Position numbers and translations under genes: made by a program. Under the pieces are notes generated by a model. The model saw only the letters and a program-made list of their open reading frames with translations, had not been told where the DNA came from and did no database searches. A DNA stretch of 64,000 bases from Marasmius tenuissimus (taxonomy: Eukaryota; Basidiomycota; Agaricomycetes; Agaricales; Marasmiaceae): NCBI GenBank assembly GCA_029532415.1, contig JAQOTA010000015.1, positions 1,240,001-1,304,000 of the forward strand, given 5' to 3'. Below, in pieces: positions 1-12,100 of this stretch. Within the stretch, counting starts at the first letter, position 1, and each line of letters opens with the position of its first letter.

Positions 1-1322
1 TTGCAGTAACAATACCTCTGCTGATCGAGGGGCGGTAGTGTAATCTTCAACTTCAAAGGTGGTTCAGCTGCAACATTTTCCTGACTCTTCTTGTTCACAG
101 GTTTTCTCCTTCGACTCGTGCGACCACGCGCAGGTTGCGCAGCACCGTTGGTGGGATCAGGGTTCTCGTCGACAATGCCTAATGTTGGAACTCCTTCCTC
201 TGCCGGTGGACCGGTCTCATAAAGATCCCCGTTTGGGACCTCCTCCTCATCAGAATCCAGGTCGTCTGCGTCGTTGGTGGGCCTTGTCCAGCGAGGGGCA
301 GGTCCTATCACGTCAGGGAGGATGATAGGTGCAAGTTGGGTGCCGGGTCGGGCTCCGAGAGAAAGTGCCATCTCTTGTTCCTTTATGGATTGTCCGAGGA
401 CGCGTATCTGACGCTCCAATGTATCATGGGCTGCCTGTGCGAGATGAACTTTCTCGTTAGCTGTCCGGCCCACTTCCTCCGCAAGCCAGGCTATATGAGA
501 CAGCATTTCTCGACTGGTTACTGGCACCTTGATACGATCCTGAGGAATGCTGGTGGGTGTCGGAGTGCGAATGGGCGTCCTCATCTCGAGGCCTTTCAAG
601 TTGAGATGGGGAGGAATGGCGCGAATAGGTGTTATTGGATAGGTAGTACTAGGTGCCGTTGTCGGAGGAGGTGTGGCGTGACTGGCTTCGGTGATGGTTG
701 CAGTGGTCGGGGGAGGAGTCGCGTTTTCCATACAGTCGGTAGACGCGCTTAGTGGAACGTCAATACTCATCGAGTCGGCCTGGTCAGGACGATCCTCCCT
801 TGTGTTAGGTAAAGTCGCGTGTTGTGCTTCACGTTGAGCCCTGGTTTGCGCGTCCATAGACCTCCGTAGAGCAATATATCTGTGCACAGTCGAACGAAGA
901 TCGTCCAGAAATCCTGAATGAAAGACTGTTCATCGAAACAATCTAGAGAATATTGAGTACGCACCATTGTTCTGCTGATCGAGCTCCTTCAGAAGAAGAT
1001 ATTGACGCTGCAAGGTCATTGGTAACTGCTCGAATACTATCAGGGATTCACAACTGTGTCTCATTGCTGGAGAACTATCGTACCCACCTTCAAAATGATC
1101 CTCTCTAATTGAATCCCATATTTCCCGTTCCTTGTCTTGATCATTGACGCGTTCTTCAGGTTCTTCCTCCTGTTGGCCGGGCTCTTCAGCTCCATCGTCG
1201 CCCTCTTCACCATCTTCCCCAGTTTCCTGGCCAATTTCGCTTTGATCTTCTTCGGATTCGAGTTCAGGCTCAAGTTCAGACTGAGCTGGTTGCCTATTTT
1301 TCCTCCAACCAAGTGGTGGCAT
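1..1322 (-). CDS. ING-family PHD-finger chromatin protein (3' end cut by window edge)
   Basis: Seen: minus-strand exons at 1088-1322, 965-1036 and <1-913, with 51-nt introns at 1037-1087 and 914-964; phases join exactly. The joined protein has an acidic Glu/Asp-rich stretch (about residues 14-78), then an ING helical domain beginning FEQLPMTLQRQYLLLKELDQ, a Pro/Thr-rich linker, a predicted helix, a second acidic patch, a basic RGRTSRRRKP stretch, and the start of a PHD finger (QRYCYC) exactly at the window edge. Known: ING proteins read H3K4me3 through the PHD finger and scaffold histone acetyltransferase or deacetylase complexes in the nucleus. The rest of the PHD and the C-terminal basic tail lie outside the window. 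I chose the Met at 1322 because it opens the acidic exon; an in-frame Met at 1463 is possible but reads like 5' leader. It is divergent from the RTC4-like gene with about 250 bp between them. Family assignment is secure; which ING paralog is not resolved. Confidence 0.85.
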
Positions 1323-1575
1323 TTCAGGAGAGCTACGTAGGTGGAGGTTAAGAGATAGAGAGGGAGAGAACTGAAAGAGGCATATCCATTCACACACTGG
1401 GACTATTTCTCCCTTTTGAGTCATATATTTCCTAAATAGGCCAATATTGTGACCAAAACTCACTGGCGATCACGTGCATATCGCGTGAATTCTGCAAGTT
1501 GGGCAATTTCCAGCAATTTCGTACTCGTCCTGCCACCATCTCCGAAGGCTCGCTGTTCCTCTTGCGACACTTCCA
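1323..1575. promoter_or_regulatory. Shared divergent promoter region of the ING and RTC4-like genes
   Basis: The two start codons face away from each other across 253 bp, so both core promoters must lie here or in overlapping leader sequence. I see no clear TATA element. The assignment rests on gene geometry alone. Confidence 0.45.
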
Positions 1576-4500
1576 ATGGACCGTATCGTGGCCGATATGA
1601 AAAGAAATGGCACGAACCTTCATACTGAAACTAGTCATCGAATCAAACGGCAACCGTCGCGTTCAGATGCCGCATCATATGAAGACCTGGGCCAGAGTGG
1701 GTTTCACGCGTCAGGATCGCGAAAGGGCAATGACACGAAGCGTTCGACGAGTGGAAACAAGAATCGAAAACAGCCCTCACGAAAGGGCGACGAATCTGGA
1801 GACTCTGACGAGTTGAATATCACCGAGACATCAGGAGTGGATTCCGAAGAGGAAAGTTCTAGGCAAGGAAAAGCAAATGGAGAGAGGGGGAGTGAGGTGT
1901 TGCAGGCGCAGGACCATGTAGAGAATGCTTCTCAGATGGGGAACGTGTTAAAGACACTCAAGTTCAAGAAGAAGGGACGGACTGAAGCTGGCGATGAGGC
2001 ACCAGTAAAGACGAATCAGGGCACCGGGAGTTCGAGAACTCAGACATCACGACCATCCATGTCGCAATCTTCTGAAACCTCTCAGCCTAGTACTAGAGGC
2101 TCTCGATCAACGGTAGTGGTGAAGAAATCCAGGTCAGGCACGGGGACGGTCATAATATCTGAGGAAGAGGAAGAGGCAGTACCCCCAAAGGTTACAGGGA
2201 GAAGCGGGCAAATGGTCGAACGAATAACCGACGAGATCGCTCCCGTAGCTACTCCAAGTCCCCAGAACGACCAGCGCACAGAAAACCTCGAGCTTTTCCT
2301 ATGTCTCCGAGGCAGACGACCCCCGTAAAACAATCCTCGAGTCAATCCAGATTGTCCTTAGCTTCACCACAGGCCTCAAGTCGAGGAGAGGACGCTGACC
2401 GTACTCCCGCACCTGCGAGACTTCCGAGTCGTCTTCCATTGCTCTCCCCGCCGTCTTCATATAATTCCTCAGGAAGCAAGGACACAAAAGGAAAAGGAAA
2501 GGCACGAATCGATAATGTCGAGGAGGGGAGCAAAGTGCGGCCATTCCCGATGATCGTCGACGACGCAACCGAGAACAGCTCAACTTCTGAATCTTTGAAG
2601 ACCCGTCCAGCTGCAAAGAGACTATCAGACGACGTCCTTGGCGACTTTTCAAGTCGAAAGAAGTTCAAAACAGATGACGCGTATGCATTCTACTTTGGTT
2701 TTAGTAGTCCTTGCAACCACTCAGCACCCCCTCTAGACTTCCGCCGCCCTCGAGCAACCCAGTTGACTCCAATTTTGACTATGGGGATGAATTTGATTGT
2801 GGGTCGTTCCTCAGCTTCCAGTCCTAGTGCAACCGACTGATGAACTCCGTTCAGCGTTCTTCAACACTGGCGTTGATCACGAGACACTCTGCCCCTTCTG
2901 CGATTCCCGGCTCCCTAAGGATCCTACTCCTCACCTACAGAAACTCATCGACGACGCGGTCAGGAAATCAAAGCCGCAACCCAGGCCTACCAATCGCCTT
3001 GGCAGGAAGCTTGCGATGGGCGACTACATACACATCTGCCAGAGACACCACTTTGAAGCCGAACTTCTCCCCCAAGCTGAGGCGAAAGGCTGGCCCAAGA
3101 CCATCGACTTCAGCAAGCTGGAGGCACGGGTTTTCAAGCTCAAGCCACGTTTGAAGGATATTTTGGAAGATGTAGAATGGAAGGACCAGCTTGGCGAGGA
3201 CTCAGACACCTGGGAGGTTGATGCGGAGAGTCCGCGTGCGCTTTGTGTGTTTTGGCAGGAAACGCTGAAGGAAGTCAAGTCGAAAGGGTCGAAGGTCGCT
3301 GCCAACGTCAAAAGCCAGTTTTTGACTTTTCATAAGACCCAGCCTGGATAGTAAGCCTGTCATTCCGTTCTCTTGGTCACTCTCTGATTACGATATCACC
3401 ATCTTGTCAAGCTACGGGGAGCTGGGCTCCGTCATAATCCATCACGCTCTGTACGAGATGTTTCCGCCTTCGTCCGTCGAACCAGGATTAGTGGCACCTT
3501 TGGATCCTAAAGAGTTCATACAACGGATTCTTGTACCAGAGGTTGCGGTTCGGTTGATCATGGAAGATCGGAAGACGAGGGAGCCACAGGTTTTAACGAA
3601 GCTGTTCAGATCCTGCGAGACAGCGCCGCTTATGGTGTAGCTATGTTTCCGGACGATGGCAGCGGTGGCTCTGGTGCTGGCGGGGAAAAGTCGCACAAAA
3701 GTCGGACACAGGGGAGCGATAAGTCTGGATCTACTGCCCTTGACGAGATGCTCCAGGAGAAAGCGAGGAAAAGACGGAAGGAGATTGAGGAGGAGGAGGT
3801 TGAAATGGTTCAACAAGAGGAAAGAAAGAAGCCTGCCAAACGAAAGGCGGCTCCTGCAAGTGAACCTCAGATCTCCACAGCACAACCTGAGCGTGCGCGC
3901 CCTAGACCTAAACCAAAGACAAGAGGCAAATCGCCGACACAAATCGACGGAGCCAGCAGCGGGGTGTCGGAAGTGGAGTGCGACTCGGTGTTCGGCGATA
4001 CTGAGGATATGTGTCTTGACGGTCTTTCTGATGCCGACCGTGCTGTCTGGGACGAGTTGGATGACTTGGAAGCAGAACTCAACATGGATTTCAACTTCGA
4101 TCAGAATCGGCCCTCGCGGGAGGACGGCGCTCAGCGGATCCCCCTCCCTCCTTCTCCGACTGGGAGCTTGGCTAGCAATTCCAGCAGCAAGCCCAAAAGA
4201 CGAGCCGCTGAGCGGGCGAACTCGAAGATCATCTCTATCTCTTCTGAGACAGATTCCGACGAAGACGACTGGTCCATCGCGGGAAACAAGACCCGTTCGA
4301 AAGGGAAGCGACGAGGTCAATCGCGCGCGCCCAGCGTATCATTAGAGCAAGCTGTTGACGGTGATGAGACTCCGAAACCATCCCGGCCTCGGCCAAAGCC
4401 CAAACCCAAAGCTCAGGAATGCGAACCCCAGACAACTACCATGGCGAAAGCGAGACGGCAGTAAGTGTCCCTCTACAATTAGCGGAATCTTCTCTCATTA

Positions 4501-4651
4501 CCAGTCTAGTCTCGCAAAGGGCGGAAGCGGACGAGACGAATGGTCGCGGACGATGCGTGATGGGACCCTTTCACCTCCAACCTCTCCTAATAGATCCAAG
4601 TGGTTGCTTAGTGACGACTCGCAATCGCAGTCTTCTCAAAGTCGATTATAG
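1576..4651 (+). CDS. RTC4-like domain protein with long charged flanks; one apparent frame break
   Basis: Seen: exons at 1576-about 2190, about 2259-2680, 2725-2798, 2855-3350, 3412-4463 and a final exon to 4651. The first intron is the least certain and lies within 2133-2258. The N-terminal half is low-complexity and Ser/Lys-rich. The RTC4 domain starts near 2855 with FFNTGVDHETLCPFCDSRLP, continues through ICQRHHFEAEL and GWPKTIDFSKLEARV, then YYGELGSVIIHHALYEMF and ILVPEVAVRLIMED. Known: Rtc4 was named in yeast for restriction of telomere capping; the domain has a conserved CxxC/CxxH pair and its biochemistry is poorly defined. After LIMED the expected ending (FNEAVQILRDSAAYGVAMFP) continues in another frame from about 3566, with no splice site between. 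One missing T in GATCGG would explain it. A charged tail of about 300 residues follows, repeatedly rich in PRPKPKPK. Start choice: first in-frame Met. Confidence 0.8.
3351..3411 (+). other. Intron inside the RTC4 domain
   Basis: The donor GTAAGC follows CAGCCTGGATA and the acceptor is TTGTCAAG before CTACGGGGAG. Splicing reads QPGYYGELG across the junction, the conserved core of the RTC4 domain, whereas the unspliced frame stops at once. Confidence 0.8.
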
Positions 4652-5010
4652 TTGCAATCTGCGGGGTATGTGCATGTGGGACTTCCCTTATGCTACAGCA
4701 GTTCGCTTTAATAGTACCATACTCACGTATGTATTCGTAGTCTCTATCTTATCCTGCCTATATATCATCCCATTGACGAGCAAGTTCGGGCATTCGAACG
4801 ACCACGTCTTTTGAAACTATCGAGGGAGTCGAAGTCTGCTTGTGTGGCCCTAAGTATGTCCCATATCATTCGGTCGCGATACTGAGAGTCATAATTGATC
4901 GCGAGAATTTACGATAGGCCTCAGGATAGAAGGGCAAGACACGAAATCGAGCAATACATCAGTATTAGGATAGCGTAATATACAGTAAACAGATCCAGTC
5001 CAGATATAAA

Positions 5011-8000
5011 TTAGAGAGGTGGTAAAGGTCTTCGACACTGCGGGCAAATATTCTGGATCGGTCATCGTTAGCGCTTATGTGACGAATGCTACACAAGTGC
5101 CGTGCCCACCTTGATAGCAAGCCACTGACGGAGAGATACCGTTTGTAAGAATGGTCACAAGGCTTCCAGGACGGACAAGTAATCACTTACACGCTCCAGA
5201 CATTCAGTGTGCTGTGAAATAAGTATAAGTATAGTCGACTTTCAATGGAAGACAGGAAAACGTACGAAAAGGTGATGGCAAGGTGCGAGACTGTAATATT
5301 TTCGGTTGACCGCACTCCCGACGCCCTTTTGGACGGCATCTAATATTCCTCCTGCGCCGATGACATTGCCACTGCGACCAGATTGACTGGATTTCCTCTT
5401 CGTGGTGCTTGCAGACGTCCCTGAGGCTTTCACATCCCATCCCGAATCGGCGTCATCCGAGTGTCTCCGCAGCGAAGGATCCACACGAATGGCATCCATG
5501 CAGATGGCACAGTCGCCTAATGATTGCTCTGGAGCCTCGGGATCCGGGAGTGGCATAGAAGGATGATAGTCATAAGTTTTGACGACGGCAAACTGATAGA
5601 CCTTTCAGACAACACGGACAAGGAGACTTCATGGCTGCGTACCTTTTTGGGAAGGAAGAAGGACGGCCCAAAGATCTCTTGCAAAATCACAATGAGAGCC
5701 TGCAGACACACGAAACCTGCGAGAGGATAGGCCCAATCTGGCGAACAGCAATGTTTCGGGTTAGTTCAGAAGACGAGGGCAGTAAGGCAAAACTAACCGC
5801 GAGGTTTAATCTCGAGGACGTTCTTCGGACATGTGAGAAAATCTAGAGAGGGTGATGAGCGATATGAGGTGTTCTTTCTACGAGATTGAGGTACTTACAT
5901 AAAAGTAAGTATAAACGGGCGGCGCTGGTCCCAATGATATACTCTTTCGATAAGCCACTGTTTCTTCCCCTTCTTACGGATCTAACGATCTGTGGTAACC
6001 AGATCATGGAATAGGTTATACCAACGAACAACAACGTCAGTGTCGGGGACAAGAAAATTCGGACAATAGAGGTGAGGAACACGAATAGTATGACCCCTGG
6101 ACAATGATCAGTAAGGCTATCGAGAAGCAGGTACTGACAGAGGGACATACAGAGCCTGGCCTGTGGGTCTGTACGTATCTGATGCCAGACAAAGGCCCAG
6201 AACGACGTAGGTTGGGGTGGAGCAGTGGCAGGTGTTTGGGCGGGTGTGTTCGGAGGGGCCGTGTTTGTTGCGGTTGCGGTTACGGTTGCAGTTGTGGGTA
6301 GTATGGTTGCGGCACCTACTGATGTCGGATTGTTCTGAACTGGCGGAGATGTCGTTGAGGTGGGCGTTGGCGCAGCAGGTCGAGGAGGTGGAGCAACAGA
6401 ATCTTCGGGAAGTTGAATGGAGTGTATCAACATAGCGAATTGCTGGTAAAGAATAGGTCAGCGACTAAAAAACAACGAAGTGTGTCCATGTCTACCGCTT
6501 CGTAAATGAAAGTGATGCAGGCCAGAAAGCCTGGCGCAATGAGTGACATGGAGGGCCTGCCTTCCGTCAAAATGGCAAAAGTGATATGACCCGCAAAAGA
6601 GAGCGCGTCGATGGTAGTCTGGGTAAGGAAGGTCCAGCGTGAAACTCTGGATATCCCAGTAGGCGTGGAGCTGCGCGTCATTTGACGAGTCAAAAAAATG
6701 AGTATGGCGAGATATGCGAATGCAGCAGATCCAGAATCTACAAGAATACCAAGGTAAGCCATGGAACACGTTCTCAACCATGAAGACATGATCTCACAGG
6801 TGGTTATCTTGCGGAAGAAAGCCTTCAACCTGCGACTCATGAGAAAGACGTGGGAAAGCAACACAACCGTGCGTACCTAGTGCTAGTCACATTGCCAATC
6901 TCATACATGATGCCACATTCTTTGCTCATTAAGATGCCCTTCATCGAGAATTTAGGGGGTTGTAGAGGACGAAGACCAGTGGGGTTCTGATTTCCGATTC
7001 GTATTCTTTCATGAAGAACTCTGGCATGTCCACCGCATCGAGCTGGGCGAAGAATTGGAAAGGGCAAGTAGTCTTGGGGGTCTCGGCTGTAATAAATCAT
7101 TATCGAGAAACGCTACACAGTTCGGGGGACGTACTGGAAGAGACGTCCTGCTCTATGATTCCAGCATCTATCAGATGCTTTAACTTGTCTATTCGTGTAG
7201 TGAGCTCCGGCTCGATCAGGTGCGCTGTATCATTTTGGAAGGCTTCGGGGACTATTGCAGGCAAAGAACGGATGTCTGTGGACCGCCTTCAAAGATACGT
7301 GTTCATGAGTAAGAATGACTCTTCAAAAGAGCGATTACCCACCCTTGTGGTTCAGCATACGCGAAGAGAGTGCCGTTGTCGATGAAATGGATGCCTTCTA
7401 GTTCGAACTTGAGTTCTTCAGAAGTTGTGTTATCCGTGAACTCGATTCTACCCTTTTTTCACCCTCGTAAGAGCTTCTCAAATGCTTAGCAGAGCGTACT
7501 TACATGGAAGAGACTCGCCGTATGCTTCGCATGAGTACGAACAGGTTCCTTCTCCACCAAACTAATGGCAACTTCTTCGGGAACGGTCCAATTCCACGTC
7601 CCGAGCTTGTTCGTGATCTCGGTATAGTTCGTGGTTCCGTTGACAAGTGTATCCTCCATATATTGTAGTGCCAGTGGTGTCCATGGATATGACGTCCCAT
7701 CCAATGCTTCTGTAGTTATGTTGCAGAACTTGGCGTCTCCGTGAAGAAATCCAGTGAGGTTTGGGTAGAATGATGAGACAAGAGGGTCCAGTGTTCCGTT
7801 ATGTGGTAAGAAATGTACCAAGAGAGGCCAAAGAGCCTCGTCTCTGGTCTAATGCAGTCAGATTCCGGTAGCTTGATGCTACTTATTGACTGTAGAACGC
7901 ACTATGTTAAAATCCGAAGCTGTTCCATTCATCCAACTGGTGTAGTTTCCCAGCTGATACGTCAATCTCTGTAATGCTTCCTGATATTGGTGGCGAGCAA

Positions 8001-8133
8001 GGAATTCTTCACTGTTGTGACTGGTAAGGAGCATGATCATGAGCAAAGCAATAATGAGCGACGAAAGCGAGCTTCTTTGCCGCTCAGGCTGCTGGTTCCC
8101 AGTCCCAGCTTCCTCATCTCGCTGTGGATCCAT
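5011..8133 (-). CDS. Dsc1/Tul1-type transmembrane RING E3 ubiquitin ligase
   Basis: Seen: starts at Met 8133 with a short cytosolic lead, then a hydrophobic segment (SLIIALLMIMLL). A long extracytosolic region follows with many N-glycosylation sequons (NYTS, NGTA, NLTG, NITT, NGTT, NYTE). Several membrane segments are encoded between 6860 and 5850, broken by a Pro/Thr/Ala-rich loop. The C-terminal RING begins GDCAICMDAI, then APCHHLFHTECLER, WLAIK, NICPQCRRPLPPL and stop at 5011; the ligands fit the C3H2C3 type. The piece WLAIK is its own 15-nt exon. Known: this family sits in Golgi/endosome membranes as catalytic subunit of the DSC complex, which ubiquitinates membrane proteins for quality control and, in some fungi, drives SREBP processing. 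Which of these roles applies here is not visible. It is divergent from NNF1 with about 150 bp between. At least nine introns; not every internal boundary was fixed. Confidence 0.88.
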
Positions 8134-8287
8134 CGGTTGAAGGGAGAGAGCTACTCAACAGTCGCACGATGCTAGTACGACGTTGGCGGCTGCAGCACTT
8201 GGCTGTTGACGCAGCGGCAGCGGCGCAGCTTGACGTCGGTCACAATCGGTGACACGAGTTGTCACACGTCCCCTTCTTCCAACCATC
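8134..8287. promoter_or_regulatory. Divergent promoter region of the Dsc1-like and Nnf1 genes
   Basis: Only 154 bp separate the two opposing start codons, so promoters and leaders overlap here. The stretch is rich in CGGC and GCAGC words and holds TTGTCACACG; no TATA box is evident. Confidence 0.45.
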
Positions 8288-9113
8288 ATGTTCAAAAATC
8301 AGAACACGGGCAGTCGCCGCTGGCAACACTTCGAACAAGCCCTACAATTGGCCGTGCAGAGAGCTGCACACAAGTGGACGTGAGCACGTTCTATTCCAAT
8401 ATTCGAATCCTCCTTGATATCATTAAGTCAGCTATGAAGACTTTGCAGAATGTTTTCCTCAGTACGTTGAGGAGGACAAGAATGGGTCTTCAACGACATT
8501 CAACTCCATCGCAGAATACATAGAGACCGAGTGCCTCGTAATTTACGCGTCTTTTATTCTTCGGACGCGTCTCATGCGGGTTTATTTCAGCGCGACCTCG
8601 AAAAGCTATTCGAAGAATATAAAGTGCAAGACAATGTGGATACCCTGCACACAATTGTAACGGATGCCAAGGGGCGTGTCGCCAGTGGTGATGAACCGAG
8701 CACCGATGTATGGAGGGAGGATCTCCACCCCAGGGCAGCTACAAGTGCGCGGACTGCTCCTTTGTTGGAGGCAGAAGCTGCGCGACTGCGAGAGACATTG
8801 GCTACGGTGAGTCTCCTATGCTACTGGATCGGATTTTTGCTCATCTTCAATCCGGATCACTTCAGATGCAAGCACGGACGTCCAGTATCCAGACAGAGTT
8901 GGAGGAAAACGCGAGGGTTGCAGATGAGGCTGATGAGCGAGCCAATGAGCTCCTTGACCAATTACACACCGTGCGTCTCATACCGCTGTTCCCCGCACAG
9001 CTTGCTCACATCCCTTACAGGTTCTCGAGAAATGGAAGGAGGTTCCTATGGACAAGATCGAGGCTTGGACAGTTCAGACTCTCGAGGCATCACAACCCGC
9101 CCAACCTGGATAG
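8288..9113 (+). CDS. NNF1: Kinetochore protein Nnf1 (MIND/MIS12 complex subunit)
   Basis: Seen: five exons (8288-8379, 8432-8537, 8591-8806, 8866-8970, 9021-9113) join in frame to 203 residues. The N-terminus reads RRWQHFEQALQLAVQRA, then the family hallmark WTYEDFAECFPQYV, a helix with IETECLRDLEKLFEEY, the block VDTLHTIVTDAKGR, then WREDLHP, and a helical C-terminal part rich in coiled-coil heptads ending MDKIEAWTVQTLE. Known: Nnf1 pairs with Mtw1/Mis12 in the four-subunit MIND complex, which links inner centromere proteins to the Ndc80 microtubule receptor. The length of about 200 residues suits the family. I first considered Mis14/Nsl1, but the YE-FA-CFP motif and the following LH block fit Nnf1. 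The start Met at 8288 directly precedes the first helix. Confidence 0.85.
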
Positions 9114-12100
9114 TTCACACCCAACGTTCCCCTATACTCGGCTGGTATCCCGATTTTTGGTGATCATTCACATTGTTTGTACATTTAGCGCGAATGTATT
9201 TGTGGCAAGGTTCAGCCTTTTTCATTCCCTCGAATGGCCTCATGCAACGAAGCACTGAAAAGGACTGCACTCTCACCCGCTGGGCTCCGACAATCCCCGC
9301 TTGACTTCTATTTACCACTCTGATCCAGCGCCGCCAGGTCACAAAATCCTTGCCGTCCTCTCGCATTTGATGGGCTCGTACATCAAGTGGACATGCGATG
9401 TCATGTCTACGCTTTGAGATCAGAATATCCCTCGTGTATGTATACGCACTCTGCGTATGCCTTATCGTCAACACATGGGTTTGCGCCGGCTTCGACCCTG
9501 TGGTTCGAGAGTCTCTCGACTTCTCTCCCGCTCGGAATCGTTTGCAAGTGAAGCCCCTTTGAACCTCAGAGGTCATCGCTCGGAAATGTTCAAATGAAAT
9601 GCAGACTGACACCCTCGTTCCCTCAGCGACATCACGAACAGTGCCCTCAATCTAACCGCCATTATGGTTCTACTCGACTCATCTCCCATCAACCCTACCT
9701 CGAGATACGCCGAGGTTTGTGCATCAGACACCAGAGCTCACTTCGGTTCGCTTCTAACTCAAACTTAGGACCGAGCGTCGCTGGACCTCGAGGCCACGGT
9801 TGAACTTCGGGTATCGGAAGTGTCGGGCCAAGCGCCGTCCTTGGAACCCAATCCCACAACGATGTGCTTGAGCGCTCTCGAGTCTCGCTGCGTTTCGACT
9901 CGAAAGTCATTCACCAACTGGTAGTGGACAATCGAGTTTGTGATAGCTTGAAACAGAAGGCGATGGGTATCAGCTCGAACTTCCGAATGCCGGCAACGCC
10001 GCAAGGACGAACTCGCTCCTCCACATTATCAGGCAGGGCCAAAACCCTCGTACATTCTTGATCTCCCTGGCACCCTCCAGTCAGTTTAGAGTTCCTCCTG
10101 CCCGCTGCCTGATGCGCCCGTTTTGATGTGTCGGTATTTCTGTGACCGTGACCGTGGCCGAAGGGTCCCCTTGCTGATGGTCAATAGAACAAGGTCCACC
10201 GACATGTACGGGGCGGGAACCAAAGCGGGGTGATTTGTCTTGTCAAGAGACCACAATCTCTACAACAGATACAGATCAACTTAGAGCCCGGAATGTGGCT
10301 ATCACTTGCGTGTCAAAGCAAGCACATGTCCAACTTCATATGTGCCTAGCCGCAAGTCGAAAGCAATTATTCACTCGATTCCTCGAGCCGGAAACTCCGA
10401 TCGCATGGGATGGGGCTGGGAGTACCATTCTCCAACCGGCCACGCTCTCCAATGGTATGGGTAGCTCTTCCACCGTAAGCACTTCATTCATGATTGTGAG
10501 TGTGGGACGCCGATGATATCGAATTCTCAGGAAACTATAACAGTAGGCGCGGAACAACGGGCGTTTCCATTCATAGCTGAACACCACTGAGCAAGTGTCG
10601 GTAATCAGGTCTCCGTTCCCATACCGGTTCTGGGTATAACGACATGGCCGGATACGCCCCGTCACAGCCATTCTACGTATCCGGGATGCAAATACGTAGA
10701 GCGCTCCTGTCGGTGTGTCGTCAATTGTGGGCTGCTCTCATGTCAAGCTTCATCAGGAAGATCGGTTTCCACTGTTCTCACACTGACAGCGACTCGTCGG
10801 CGTACTGGAAACGCTGGCTTGCTGATGATAGATCGTTGCTCACGACTTCCCGGTTGAACATGGTCCCTCGCAAGAGGAGTCGTTGGGATACCAATCAGTC
10901 GATGTATGATCGGCATATCCTTCAGAGCGCTTATGAATCCGACTTGGAATAGATCTCTTCATGAAGTGGGTTCCGTTGGCCGCAACGAACACCAGTTCCA
11001 GACCGACTGGTACGTAGTGACCCGCAGACGCAAATGAACATCGGAGGGAATAAGAATCACCTGTGAGTGGGTCTCCAAACTTCGAGTCACACATTGTTTT
11101 GATTGAATCATTATAGCCATAGCCTGATTACTCTGCTATGTATCAGTAAAAGGGCGATCGCAACTGAACCAGCCCCGTTGGATTTTAAGTAGCAGGGCAG
11201 CACGTTGAGTAACTTCCGGGTATGCTCAGAGCTGTTGACCGTACTCGGAATTCGGACCCCTGCTATGCCACCCCTTTCCGGAGACGTTCATTGCGACTCC
11301 GTCATCCTTCTCCCGAGCCCACTTTTCAACGTTTCAGCAGTGGGCGTCTACTCGGACCGACGCTAGCAAAGCATCAAAGGATGGTCTGGTGACTGATTTG
11401 ACCCGTGAACAGCGGCGTTCGCAAGTCACTCATTCTTTCAACTTGCTACTTGTACCTAGTCGACTGAAGAGGCATTAGAATCAGGCTGAACAATAACCCG
11501 TGCGTGATACTTGCCTGACAACACCGAAATTCACGCGACGAGACGAAGCGTTGATTCCATCGTCATCCTGCGTGGCCATGAACTGGGCACGCGACCGCAC
11601 ACGACCCGAGATATCGTGAGTCGTTACTGGAGGTTGACGTCAAACGGAGTGCGGCTGAGGGCGATTCTTCGGATATCTCTATCGCGACCTCCTGCCAGGT
11701 TGATTGAGAAACAATCGCTGTTGCTGATGAATGTGGGTCATCCAATGAGCGACGGAAGCCCATACCGCCGGAGGGCTAAAGCCATGGTTTCCACTATTCA
11801 GTCCGAGGTCGCGAAGACGAGATATCCGAGGAGAGTTGTAGTTGCAATGTCAAGGAGTATTACCATTAAGCAGTTGATTTGTATAAGCCACGATTTTCAG
11901 CGAGAAACACGTCAAAGTTGTTGCCAAAACCTACAATTTCTACAATAGTGGTTTCCCCAGTAGAAGCCCTAATGTGTCACCCTTCATCGAGAGCTGTTGC
12001 TGTTGTTTTATCGCGTTTAATGAGATTAAGCCGACAAAAAAACTCAATCTAACTCAACGACGATGGCCACTCACGAACTCGATATCCCCTCCTTTGGGCC

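Noticed and set aside
8288..9113. Identification as Mis14/Nsl1
   Set aside because: The YE-FA-CFP motif and following LH block match Nnf1 better.
9115..9612. 165-codon open frame on minus downstream of NNF1
   Set aside because: Arg-rich with no domain, no splice partners, and its end overlaps the 3' end of NNF1; reads like chance translation.
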